Below, piece after piece: positions 10,187 through 22,388 of a DNA stretch of 53,075 bases (its first letter is position 1; each line of letters opens with the position of its first letter). Under the pieces are notes generated by a model. That model saw only the letters and a program-made list of their open reading frames with translations, was not told the origin of the DNA and searched no databases. Source of the stretch: Stenocarpella maydis. Its lineage: Eukaryota > Ascomycota > Sordariomycetes > Diaporthales > Diaporthaceae. The translations under genes were made by a program, and so were the position numbers. The stretch is from assembly GCA_002270565.1 (NCBI GenBank), contig NQMI01000218.1:959-54033 (forward strand), written 5' to 3'.

Positions 10187-11353
10187 GATGATTCATCTAG
10201 CAGGGCCAGGAAGAAGGATCGGAGGGAATGAAAACGTTCAAGATTAGAGACAATTGCAACAGGTTCTCCTGCAAGCACGAGATCCAAAACAAGCCACAGG
10301 CAGTCGGGGTGGAGCTGATAGTGATGGGTTGCAAGAGCGATGTGATGCGATGCATTTGGGAGACGCGTCTCACGCGTCTGACAAGGCCTCGGGTGTTTGA
10401 ATTCCAGGGACCTGGGGCCTAGTGTAATGCACCACAAGCTTTTAAGCTCAAGACAATCCCGAGGCATCGGGTGGGGGGCCCTGAAACATTAACAGCTTAC
10501 TACTACCAAGTAGTACCCATAGGTATGCAGACTAATAATGATGGCTGGACTTGATGGAAACAACCTACCAATATGACCCTGCCTGCTTGGATTTTACTCA
10601 AGAACGTGTTGATCCCACCCCGGATTAGAGGATTGGATGCATGTGTATATCGGCAGTGACCAGGTTGATTCTGATTTGCAAACAGGGGCACTCTCCAGTC
10701 TCGTCTTGCAGGTGATCATCAGTCGAAGCTCAGCCTCGATGGCACAAAGCTATTCTCGTTGCTCCAAGGCCTGCATAGAACAAGGCTCATGGACAGGCTG
10801 GGGAACGAGGAGCTGCGTTGACGAATGTACCTAGGTATCTATACCGTAGTCTACGTAGTCGACGTAGTCTACGCTGGTTACGTGGCTGTCCCTCTGCTTC
10901 GGTATAATACACGGCATATACGGTGCATACACGCTGTACTCCGTACATACATAGTATAAGCAAATGGCAGATGGGGACAAAGAAGGCGGGGTGCCTAGGT
11001 GGGTACGGACGTATACCTAAGTACCTAGGTAGCTTTGATGACTGCTGCTTGCTGCTCTAATAATAAAGTGGGGGGAGGGGGGTGGCCTAGGGGATGGGCA
11101 TTCCAAGCAGCACTTGCATGCGGGCCTAAGCAAGGGGGCACGTCTGTTCCGAGCAATCGTATTAGTGGATGGCCCTGCCAGCTATAGCAGCTCTCTGGCT
11201 TTAAATGCCTCCCCTTCCACCCTGGAACCTTCTCCCATCTACGAGTCCTATTTTTGTCCTCGTCTAGCTTGTTCCCCGTACTTTGCTTCACCCATCCTCC
11301 CCGTCTACTGCCTGTAAAACCTCCCGGGTCCCGTGAGCGAGACATACACCATC
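10187..11353. promoter_or_regulatory. Divergent upstream region of MUS81 (-) and AGM1 (+)
   Basis: No coding frame here is convincing. A cluster of overlapping palindromes lies at about 10825-10880, where TACCTAGGTA is followed by repeated CTACGTAGTC/GACGTAGTCTACG units. Another CCTAGG-bearing stretch lies at 10990-11035. Just before AGM1 there is a pyrimidine-rich leader (about 11245-11330), usual for strongly expressed fungal genes, and a TTTAAAT at about 11200 that could serve as a TATA-like box. Confidence 0.45.
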
Positions 11354-13074
11354 ATGGCCTCACACGACGACAAGATCCGGGCTGCCTCGGCAAAGCATCC
11401 CATTGTGCCCCTCCCGGCTGGCAGCCTTTACAAGTATGGCACAGCAGGCTTCCGCATGTCCTCGGATCTCCTCGAGGGTGTCTCCTTCAGGGTTGGCCTG
11501 CTCGCATCTCTCCGGAGCCGCAAGCTGAGCAGCCAGGCCATCGGTGTTATGATCACTGCCAGCCACAACCCGGCCAAGGACAATGGCGTCAAGGTCGTCG
11601 ATCCAATGGGCGAGATGCTCGAGCAGGAGTGGGAGAGCTATGCCACCAAGCTGGTCAACTCCAAGACTGATGACGAGCTCGTGAAGGTCTACAACGACCT
11701 GGCTGCCCAGCTCAAGATCGACCTGAAGGCCCCTGCCAAGGTCGTCTACGGCCGTGATACTCGACCTTCTGGCCACACCCTCGTCACCGCCCTGGCAGAC
11801 GCCCTCGAGGCCACCGGCACCGAGCACATCGACTACAAGATCCTCACCACCCCTCAGCTCCACTACCTGACGAGGGCCATCAACACTGAGGATACGCCAC
11901 AGGCCTATGGCGAGGTCAGCGAGCCTGGCTACTACAAGAAGTTCGGCGGCGCCTTCGTCCAGGCTCTCAACAGGCACAAGATCAACGGCTCTCTGACTGT
12001 GGACTGTGCCAACGGCGTCGGTGGTCCCAAGTTAACCGAGCTGCTAAAGTATATCCCGAAGGACAAGGTCCAATTCGATGTCAAGGTAGTCAATGATGAC
12101 GTTCTCCGACCCGAAGTGCTCAACTTGGACGTAAGTAACTGTGGCTCCCCAGCTTGCCCAAATGGGACATGTGCTGAACCATCTCTCTTGTCCAGAGCGG
12201 CGCGGACTTCGTCAAGACCAAGCAGCGAGCCCCTCCTTCGCCCAAGCCTGAGCCTGGTGCACGATACTGCTCCCTCGATGGTGACGCGGACCGTCTGATC
12301 TACTACTACACCGACGCCGAGACGGGCTTCTTCATGCTCGATGGCGACCGTATCTCCACCCTTGCTGCGTCCTTCATCGCCGACTTGGTGCGGTCCGCTG
12401 GGCTCGAGGAGGATCTGCGGATCGGTGTGGTGCAGACCGCGTATGCCAATGGCGCTAGCAGCAAGTACATCACGGACCATCTTCGCCTGCCTGTCGTCTG
12501 CACACCCACCGGTGTCAAGCATCTGCACCATGCCGCCTGCAAGTTCGACGTGGGAGTCTACTTCGAGGCCAACGGCCACGGCACGGTCGTCTTTTCCAAC
12601 GACGCCCTGCGCGTCTTCAGGGAGAAGGAGCCCCAGTCGCCCGCCCAGAAGGAGGCACTTGAGACTCTCGCCGCCGTTGGCGACCTCATCAACCAGACCG
12701 TCGGCGACGCCCTTTCGGACATGCTTCTGGTGGAGGTGATCCTGGCGCACAAGGGCTGGACGTTGAAAGACTGGACCATGACCTACCAGGACCTGCCCAA
12801 CAGGCTGGTCCGTGTCGAGGTCGGGGACAAGGATCTATTCCAGACCACGGACGCCGAGCGCAAGCTGTCGCACCCGCCTGGCGCGCAGGACGAGATCGAC
12901 GCCCTGGTCAAGAAGTACACCAGCGCACGCAGCTTCGCGCGTGCCTCTGGTACCGAGAACGCTTGCCGCGTCTACGCAGAGGCCGCGACCAGGGTGGAGG
13001 CGGACGAGCTGGCCAAGAAGGTTGCCGCCGTGGTGGAGAAGTACGGCAGAATCGGCGTGACCCTGTCGCAGTAG
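11354..13074 (+). CDS. AGM1: Phosphoacetylglucosamine mutase
   Basis: This enzyme interconverts N-acetylglucosamine-6-phosphate and the 1-phosphate, the step before UDP-GlcNAc needed for chitin and glycans. Exon 1 is 11354-12130 and exon 2 is 12196-13074, with a 65-bp intron (GTAAGT to TCCAG) giving 551 aa, normal for the family. The catalytic phosphoserine loop ITASHNP has Ser70. The metal loop DGDADR is at 287-292 in exon 2. The sugar-binding EANGHGT and phosphate-binding RASGTEN loops are both present. The ATG at 11354 sits in a good ACCATC context and fits the family start. An in-frame ATG 21 bp upstream is less likely. Yeast calls the orthologue PCM1. Confidence 0.97.
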
Positions 13075-14375
13075 AGCAGCGATAGCACGCTCACGCCCGA
13101 GGGGCTTCTCGAACCACAGCGGCTCACACCTACACCACCGCTTCTCTCCGGGAATGCCATCAGCCTGGAGGACTATTTCAGAGCACTGCCCGTGCCCCTG
13201 CGCGATACCAATACTACGAACCTTGAGTCCCCCTCAATAACGATGGAGGGAATGAGCGAGATCGGGATGCCCATGATCTCCGAAAAGCCTGACCATTACA
13301 GAGGGACCGACGATAAGGATGCTGAGCTTGTGTTCAAGATGGACATTGATGCATGATTTAACCACTCTCAGCTCAAGAGAAAACAGGATGAGGAAACGTG
13401 GATGCAGTGGTGGTGGCAGCGGTGGGAACCCGACATAAAACTCCAAAAGTGTTTTCCGGCGTTTTGAATCTTGCTGCTCTGCTTGTCAAGAGCATCCCGC
13501 GATAAGGGGCAAAGAATGTTATATGCCAGTCATTGAACCAAACAAGTAAAAGATCGTCGGTCGATACAGGCAGATAGTCACCCTCAAGGATAGACAAAAC
13601 ATTCTCGTGAGCAGAAAGCCATTGACAATGCTGTATTCTGTGACAGGAGTGAGACGGGAGGGCTCAGAACGTTTGTTTGCCTACCTGTCAATTGATTTGA
13701 CAGGTCCTGATGGAATGCACTGGGCGTTACCCGTCCGCCACAAACTCTCTCAGATGCCCATACCCGATAAAGGATGTCTAATATTGTATGCTGTCTTGGC
13801 CGCCACCACATACTCCAGCCTGCGAATCTGCATTGTGTAGTGCCTCATCTGAAACCACACGTGGCTGCGGTGTGCCTCGTTTAGTTTTGCACGACCAATA
13901 AATCAGACATAAGCAAAATAAATCAAGCTTTCCTACGCTCAATAAGACCGCCCGGAATAGAGGAGACATCAGATCCGCCGGCCTCCATCCCCTCCTCCAT
14001 CCCCCCCTCCTACTTGTACACCCGCCATGACTGTGAACCCAAGCCATGGGTGGGACCACCTGGGAGAGAAAACCCCCAATGGGCCTTTCTGGTTCTTCAC
14101 AGTGACCCAAGGAGCTCTCCGCACCATTTTGTTTTTAAGTATAGATGAGTCTGTTTCACCTCTAGGCGCGCGATACGCAGCGACCTGCTTGCAGCCAATG
14201 CTACCGCGACCGACCACGCCCGCGGAACCAAGCCGAACCTCGCCGTCGCGACCATCGTGGTTAGGACAATAGGGGGGCCGGCGGTTTCGGAAGATTACCA
14301 GGTCGTGTCGAGGCGGGCACTTGCCGCGCTTCCTGCACCGACACACGAGCACACACGACGGGTGCCCCCAGCAGC
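13075..14375. other. Intergenic between convergent AGM1 and PRMT genes
   Basis: This 1.3-kb stretch must hold the 3' untranslated regions of both neighbours. Short open frames occur on both strands (60-110 codons) without recognisable content. Nothing else stands out. Confidence 0.5.
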
Positions 14376-15861
<1,486 letters not shown>

Positions 15862-17943
15862 GGTGCTGATGAATATATTGAGGGATTAAATTGAAGCGGG
15901 TTGAAGAAAAAGGGTGGATGTAGGCGAGGGGTTCTTGGTTGGGCAGTGGTGCGAAGAGACGTGGTGTTGACACTCGAAAATGCAGGCACGTTCTTGGGCC
16001 TCAAAGTTAAACTCGATAGCGTAGCAGCGGGGCACCTTTGAATCCAGGGACCGTTCTGATTTTTGCAGAGGTTTTTGGCTGGCAGAATAAATACCACTAG
16101 CCCAGTCGGGGCGGCTGGCTTGTTCCGGCTTGCACACCGGCTTCCCTGCTTGTTTGGGGCACGGTCCAGGTCTGCAAGGGTTCCTGACCTCGGGGCCCTG
16201 CAGCGCCCTGGGATCTACACAGCTACCGAGTACAGGGAGGGGCCCTGCCTAGGTGACCCTCTACTCTTGGTGCCAGACCCTGATTGTACGACAGTTTAGC
16301 AGCGTGTTGCTAGGCCACGAAGAGCCAATATACGTAGTATATATATCCGTCCCCATAAGACTATCCTCTGACACTCCGAGAACCCCATTCCCCTCGCCCG
16401 CACCCGCCTCAAGTTTGATATGTCAATCAAGAGCGACGCTTTCAGCATACATCTGCGCACCGGTGCTCTTGCTGGACCATTTCTTGATTGCCCTAACAAT
16501 CAGAAACAGCACATGCCGGTCACGTTTGCCAATATCCTCAAGCAGGACGAATTCGCCGGCAAACAGCATCGAAGTCATACTGTGCTATGGATGGCCAGCA
16601 TCTTTCTGTTGGATCTCGTACCGCAGAATGCTGACTCACAAGGCTAGCGCTCGCTACTAGAACATCGAGAGCAGCTCGCAAAGATCGCATCTCAATTGAT
16701 CTCACAGTTACGCAGATCTCATAATCCCTACCGCTCTTGCGCATTGCCAAGAAAGGGAATGGAAACTTCGACTTGCAACATAAAGACATGTGCATCTAAA
16801 TCACTCACCTGGAGATCAGCAAGTGGTTGGAATCGGACATCAGTAACCCGTATGATGCATACTGCCTGTCATCCCGGTTGGCCGAAGCCGTTCCCATATG
16901 GACTGTCTGCTATCCATGAAGAGGTCAAGGAATGGTAGGGTGGTGTATTTTACAGATTCGGCGCCTTTGAAGCCGCGCCTTTCGGAAATAATGCTTCGCG
17001 ACATTGCGGCAGGGCGCCGAAGCTCAGGCCCTAACTACCAAGCCGGGATACACTTTCTTTTCAGCCTATTGAATTATTTCAACCCGGCGTGTGAACGACT
17101 AATTTTTTTCTTCAATATTAATTTATTCCACCGTATGTTTCTGGTATCTTCTGTCTTACTTTGTGGGTGCTGGCTCATTCCAAGTGATTTCTATGTGAAA
17201 TTGTGAGTCTCACACAACCTCCTGTCGGAATATCTATAATTTGCTAGAACTGGACATTGGCTAAAGCTTGCGAAAGGAGTCGAAGAGACAAGCAAAAGCC
17301 ATGTTGATGACGGTGAGCACGCGGCTGTTGATTTCGACTAGCTACGATGAAGCTACGGGGAAAATGGATGCACCCACGCCCCTGAGCATGGTTGAGGCCT
17401 CATACAGTGGCTTCCGGATTCAACTGACCTGTCACAGCTTCCAGAATTGAAGGGGTTTGGATGGAATACAAGAAGCTCTTGTTTAAGGAAGCCCGGCAGA
17501 CAGCATTGACTAGATATAACGGTATCCGTGTAGCAGCTGGCTGCACGAACTATATGGCTTTTTTATATTTTGAGTCTGGAGGCCCTGGAGGGTCCGATAT
17601 TCGAGTGCCTGTTACTGTGATTAATGTGACGACGAATAGCGCCTTCTTAACATTAATATTCACATAGGAGTTCGCTAGAGACTTTACTCTCAACATATTT
17701 TGAAATCAGAACCAGAACTGGGTAAAGAATGTGCTACCTGCGTAGACCATGTTGAGTAACACAATGTCTCTCTATTCATCATTGTCAGAAGCCATACCGA
17801 GACTCGCACCATGCGATAAACCATCTCACCACATTAGGCTTGACACAAAGTGACTGGCCAGAGCATCTACTCCCAAACGCCGTCCGTTCAATTGGGTATC
17901 AAATACGCGAACAAGAATCTGGGGCCTGCTGGAGCTGCCCCGT
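15862..17943. other. Long intergenic region between PRMT promoter and POL4 3' end
   Basis: This 2.1-kb stretch has several short frames but no family I recognise. A CCTAGGTGAC motif lies near 16247. The part around 17040-17700 is more AT-rich, with runs of T, and may be decayed repeat or gene DNA. The best candidate gene is the short frame at 16420, listed separately. Confidence 0.4.
16420..16647 (+). CDS. Possible small hypothetical protein (75 aa)
   Basis: An ATG follows a C-rich leader (about 16350-16415) of the type seen before real fungal genes here, and a 75-codon frame ends at 16647. The product is mixed polar/hydrophobic with no motif I can name. No intron or conserved neighbour supports it. 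It may be the first exon of a decayed gene or chance. Confidence 0.2.
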   Translation: MSIKSDAFSIHLRTGALAGPFLDCPNNQKQHMPVTFANILKQDEFAGKQHRSHTVLWMASIFLLDLVPQNADSQG

Positions 17944-20383
17944 CTAACACCACCGCTCGCGGGGCTCTCTCCACTGCACCCCAAGGATCTCGAAGATCCT
18001 CTTCTCACTCTTGCCCTCAACCAGTTCTCCCTCGTTTAGCCTCTGTCTGTTGTAGCCCCTGATCACTTCCCTGTACAGCCCGCGCTGATTAAGACTCATA
18101 TCCTTCATCCCCGCCAGCAACCGGAGGCTTCTGTTGAAAATGTCGTTGCCCGTGAAGTAAATCAACGCGGCGCCGTATTCGGTCTCTGGCCTGCTATTTT
18201 GTCAGCATCACGCAATAGAGTCTTGTATGGCGGCCTCGTAAGCCCATTCGACAAGAAGGAGGCCGTACGTACACTAATAGGAAGTCGACACGTCTCCACG
18301 GCCTGCCACCTTCTGAGCTAGTAACTCGAGGTAGAACGCAGCAGCCGTGCCACTTTGATCCGCCATCGTCCTTAGAACTGCGTGGGCTGTGTGCGGCCAG
18401 CTGGGCCGTGAGGAAGCCCTTCTCTGTCAGGTTGTTCACCAGCACGTCCAGGAACGGAGCGAGCTCCTCGCTCGACTTGGTGCCCGCCTTGGTGATGATG
18501 AAGTCGATGTCGCCGCTGCTGTCCGCGCCCCTGCGGTAGCTGCCGCAGATGATGAGCTCGACTTTCTTGTCGATACAGGCGGCTTCGTCCTTCACATAGT
18601 TGCCGAGCGCCTCAACCTCGGTGCGCGGGATGCGCGTGTTGAGGTCTTCGTAGTGGTCGATGCCAACGCGCTGGTTCGGGGTGAGTTCGGCGTGGCGCCG
18701 CAAGTCGTTGAGGGTGCGGAAGCCCTTCGCGATCCACTGATTGGCTATTGAGAGGCCAATACCATAAATGCCGAGGAATAGTTGGAGGGTCTTGCTTGTT
18801 GGGTCGCTCTGTGCGTACTCCAGACGTTGAAGTCGGTCAGTCCTGACAATCTCCTCGATCTTTCTGCTGAGACTAGGCCCGACACATGGAAGCAATATTG
18901 CTTCATCGGCAGTTGTCACTTTTTCATGTTGCCTGGAGAGGGTGTTGATACCTTTTCGGTAGGCCATGACACGGTAGTGGTCGTTGGTTCTTGTGTAGTA
19001 GTCGAGCATTTGCTGCAGAATCTGGATCGTTCTGGCATTTGGGCCACCAGACTTTTCGATCGTACCACCTCTGCTGCAAGCAAAGCTGTCCTCGAGACTG
19101 GGATTTGATGCCTTGGACTTTTTGGTGCGGTTTGCCCGTCTCTTTCGCCTAGACTCATTCTGTGAGGTGTCCTCGCTGTCCTCTTTGTTCTCGTCATCGC
19201 CTTCGATTGAGGGCAGATCCCTGTACTTCATCTGCACGTCCTGAATCAGCTGTGATAGCCTGTCTCCATAGTCATGGCCAGCTGGATGGTTGACTGTGGG
19301 GCCGGCACGAGACGGTCCATCCCCAGAAGAAGGCTGTGAGGATGGAATGGTAACGTGTGCCGCATTCGCCCCCATTCCTGTCTCAGAGTAGTCTCCGTAC
19401 TGGGGTGCTGAGGATTTCTCACTTTGTGAAGGAGTGTGATGTGGATCATGGCCCCGTCTCTTGGGACCATGGCGTGCAGCCTTAATCTCCAGTGACTCTT
19501 GTGCAGGTTCTTCAGCAGCAGATGCCGCGGGGGCCGACGGGCCGGTGGTCTTTGTCGGCGGATCGACGCGATACCATGCTGACGTTGTCGGAAGGAGGCG
19601 TTTCTCTTCAATGCTGTCGAGAGGCCAGTGTTCCCGAACTATCGAGGGCTGTTCCTGATCAATCACAGACGCCACTGTGTCTTTGATGTGCTCAAACGAC
19701 AGGCCGTCATCAACAATGACGTGTGTTGCGTCGGCGAGTACTGAGATGATTACTGCACCGTACCTTTCTGCGAGCTCCATGCGCTGCATTCTTACGCGGT
19801 TTTTACGATCTCCGGGGATATAGAAGAACCGAAGGCCTCTGAGGATCTGTCCGGGCACAGGGACCGCGGCGTCATGTTTACGTTTGCGGCTTCCCATGGC
19901 TGAGCCTGGATTCTGCTGAGAGAGAAAAGACTTTGCTGAGGAGGGAAGGGATGATGGGTTCGTCGCGCGCCGCCTCAACCTGGCGACAGCAGATGGTTGA
20001 GGCTCTTGGAGGGGTGTGTCTTGGACGAACGAAGTGTTGGCCTGGAGACGCTGCCTGTTGGCTTGCTTGCTGCTGGCAGCACCGCCGGGGGTAGCCTTGA
20101 TTATGGTGACGGCCGACTGAGCAGAGATTGGCGTCGGTGCCGTGCTGGACCGTCTCGGAACTCTTGTCGGACTCTCATGTGCTGTCGTCAGGCCCGCGGG
20201 TGGCTCACGGCTGGTGGTAGTGGCCGTGTCCTTGGATAGCGCCCGCTGGAAGAATGCTCGGTTCTTATTCCGCAATGCGCGATCCTCCTGTGCTATCTCA
20301 TCCTGGCCGTCGGACGTCACGTCCAGCCAGGCAAGCTGAGAGTAGAAGGCTTCTTTGTCCGCCAGGGGGCCATCGGGAAACAT
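17944..20383 (-). CDS. POL4: Family X DNA polymerase, Pol4 (beta/lambda/mu-like)
   Basis: It fills short gaps in base excision repair and non-homologous end joining. Exon 1 is 20383-18273 and exon 2 is 18190-17944, with an 82-bp intron (GTACGT to AGCAG) giving 785 aa, longer than yeast Pol4. A BRCT domain (about 180-265, starting LRGLRFFYIPG) is followed by a long Ser/Pro/acidic linker (about 270-440). The 8-kDa region with a helix-hairpin-helix (ILLPCVGPSLSRKIEEI, about 496-512) and the fingers HhH (GIYGIGLSIANQW, 538-550) come next. The palm GSYRRGADSSGDID carries catalytic Asp625 and Asp627. Asp700 in RRVDFLLV is the third. YFTGND and the thumb lie in exon 2. The start at 20383 begins MFPDGPLADKEAF. 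An in-frame ATG at 20527 is possible. Confidence 0.94.
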
Positions 20384-20703
20384 GGCGTAGCAGCAGCGAG
20401 TGCTTTGGGGTGGGCTGTTTGTATAGTGTGGCTGGAGAAACGCTGGCGACGTTGCGACTTGGCAAAGCGCAAGCTGAGCTTCTGTTAGATGTCTGGGATT
20501 GACAGTTGATAGTTGCCTGCTCCGCAACCAAATCGGCAGGTGAAGTGAGCGCTCGACACGGCACCTGTAATGTCATGCATGCAACAGGCGTCACGGTACC
20601 TGGTACCAGGTACCAGGGCACCAGGGGTACGTACTGTTTTGCTCGACCGTGGACGGCCGCGAACTAGCGAGGGCTCTCAGAGTTTTGCCCAATAGGAACA
20701 AAC
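20384..20703. other. POL4 upstream region
   Basis: This short promoter region holds a run of overlapping GGTACC/ACCAGG repeats (about 20596-20632, GGTACCTGGTACCAGG). I see no gene in it. Confidence 0.4.
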
Positions 20704-20723
20704 AAAAAAAAAAGGGCCAAAAA
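20704..20723 (-). terminator. Pol III terminator of tRNA-Asp
   Basis: Read on the minus strand, 15 nt after the tRNA end there is a run of five T (20723-20719), followed by ten T (20713-20704). Such T runs stop RNA polymerase III. Confidence 0.8.
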
Positions 20724-20738
20724 TCACTGCAAGATCTT

Positions 20739-20829
20739 CTCTCTCGCCGGGAATTGAACCCGGGTCTCAAGCGTTGCTTATCCAGATGGCGATGACAAGC
20801 TTGCATACTAACCACTATACTACGAAAGA
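20739..20829 (-). tRNA. tRNA-Asp (anticodon GTC) with a 19-nt intron
   Basis: The cloverleaf can be folded by hand. The acceptor stem TCTTTCG pairs with CGAGAGA (one G-U). The D stem GTAT pairs with ATGC-side bases. The anticodon stem CAAGC pairs with GCTTG around the loop TTGTCA+C (anticodon GTC). The T stem is CCGGG/CCCGG with loop TTCAATT. Between loop position 37 (A) and 38 lies a 19-nt insertion beginning TCGCC, which is the canonical place for a nuclear tRNA intron. The discriminator base is G. The B box GGTTCAATTCC is intact. The mature length without the intron is 72 nt before CCA addition. Confidence 0.93.
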
Positions 20830-21097
20830 AGTGAGTCTCGATATTACTCGAGGTAGCGAGTGTGGTGGATCATTGTGGAATACTGCGAGTAGTACGTATA
20901 TATACTACGTTCATTCTGTGACAACTTGCTTCTTGTCCTACTTAACATCACCACCCTCTTCATCGATCCACAATCAGCATGGAAGAGCCACATTTACTCC
21001 CTCTACATTTGGTCTCTCCTGTAATCATCATTCCCTTGTCTAATTATTTAATACTAATATAGCGAACAATGAGCAAAAGATAGCAGAAGGTCCGCCT
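20830..21097. other. Upstream flank of tRNA-Asp
   Basis: This stretch has no gene. It is AT-leaning DNA with TATATATAC near 20898, within the first 100 bp upstream of the tRNA. Confidence 0.4.
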
Positions 21098-21334
21098 GAT
21101 AATATTGACTACTTTCTGTATCCTCGCCATGAAAGGGCGTTCGAGGATTTGGACTTTTACAAACGGCATGGGCTGCATCCCATCATGCCAGGAGATACCC
21201 TGCCCAAGCCATCGACATGCGTGATGGCATGGTAAAGCATGGATGTCGTAGCCGTAACCGTTGTCGTCTGGTCGCCGTCCTACCAGACAGGGTTGATAAT
21301 GTTCTCTCAACAGGCATAGCTCAGTGTCTAACAT
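21098..21334 (+). pseudogene. Decayed fragment resembling the N-terminus of an SRPK-type protein kinase
   Basis: A 45-codon frame at 21098-21235 reads ...RAFEDLDFYKRHGLHPIMPGDTL... before a stop. This resembles the segment YxxGGxHPVxxGDxL that precedes the kinase domain in fungal SRPK-like kinases. In another frame directly after (21232-21330) a KxGxxSR...LVAV...DRVDN pattern is reminiscent of the glycine loop and VWLARD region, as if one frameshift and several substitutions separated the two. No further kinase motifs follow. The similarity is by eye and modest. Confidence 0.35.
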
Positions 21335-22388
21335 GATTGAATTCTAATCCTTATTTAAGCAGGCTTATGCTAGGATACCCCTTATAGCTTTTTCAAGTAG
21401 CATACAAAATAGCGTGGTAGCCTGGGATTTCCTTGCTTGTCAGAATATGCCGGCGGGTAGTGCTTCTGTGGATTGTCGGGCCAATCTAACTTGGGATAGT
21501 GGGATTAGCAATTCGGGTCGAGGGTAATACCGGCTACACACTCCCTCCTCCGGAAGCGCACAGGTAAGCACCGGCAGAGAGACACTATAGACCATCTGCA
21601 AATTCTTTCACAATTGAGAGCAGAGGAGCAGGAAGCCATCTGATCCCATGTGCAATATGTCTTCATGACCGGCTTTGCCGAGACTGAAACAAAATTGGAC
21701 TTCAACTCATCGGAGGACCTGTGCTGCGTATAGTATCCGATGTTAGGCTTAGACCTGGACTGTCTAGGAATTGCGTGGTCTCGGCTGAAAGGACAACGAG
21801 CATGGGATCGGCTGCTCAAATTTTGTGCAGTCTGACAGGCCAACAGGCTATAAAGTCGCCTAGCCGTCGCCGTTTTCATTTGCCCGCTGGATTGGTTGGC
21901 AAGGTCCAAGGAATGGATGGTTTTTGTTCTACCAAAGCGGCCTCTTCTTGGACATTGCTATATGTGCGACTGACTCCTACGTATCGCGCCAGAATTTGTC
22001 CATTTCAGTCAAAAGGTTCAGCAGGGACATTTGAATATATATATATATATATATATATACTTTAAATATAGTCCAAATATAGTTCAAGAATGGAGAGAGA
22101 ATGCACATACTACAAGAACCTTGATGAGGTTTGTGAGTATATTACACCTGAATGCGGGACGCTGAACACGAACCAGTCTTGTGATTACAACTACGAATCG
22201 ACATCGAAAAAAGTTTATGCAACAATGATCATCTTTTTTCTAACGCTGCAAATTGAAAATCCATGATTACAATATCTTGAACACATCTATTCATACATGA
22301 AGTGGGCACACAGGATGGAAGCCAAGAATGCGCAAAGCCTACGGTCCCTGGCGTAATTATTGCAAGCAAGCTCAATAGCCTCAAGACC
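21335..22388. other. Gene-poor intergenic stretch with an AT dinucleotide repeat
   Basis: I recognise no coding sequence here. One minus-strand frame of 134 codons (21909-21505) has no recognisable motif. An (AT)n microsatellite lies at about 22034-22059. The right end must include the 3' untranslated region of the membrane protein gene. Confidence 0.4.
22034..22059. repeat. (AT)n microsatellite
   Basis: Thirteen uninterrupted AT units are visible. Confidence 0.9.

Noticed and set aside
11932..12750. 272-codon minus-strand frame inside AGM1
   Set aside because: It is an antisense shadow of a high-GC3 coding sequence. The plus strand carries all AGM1 motifs.
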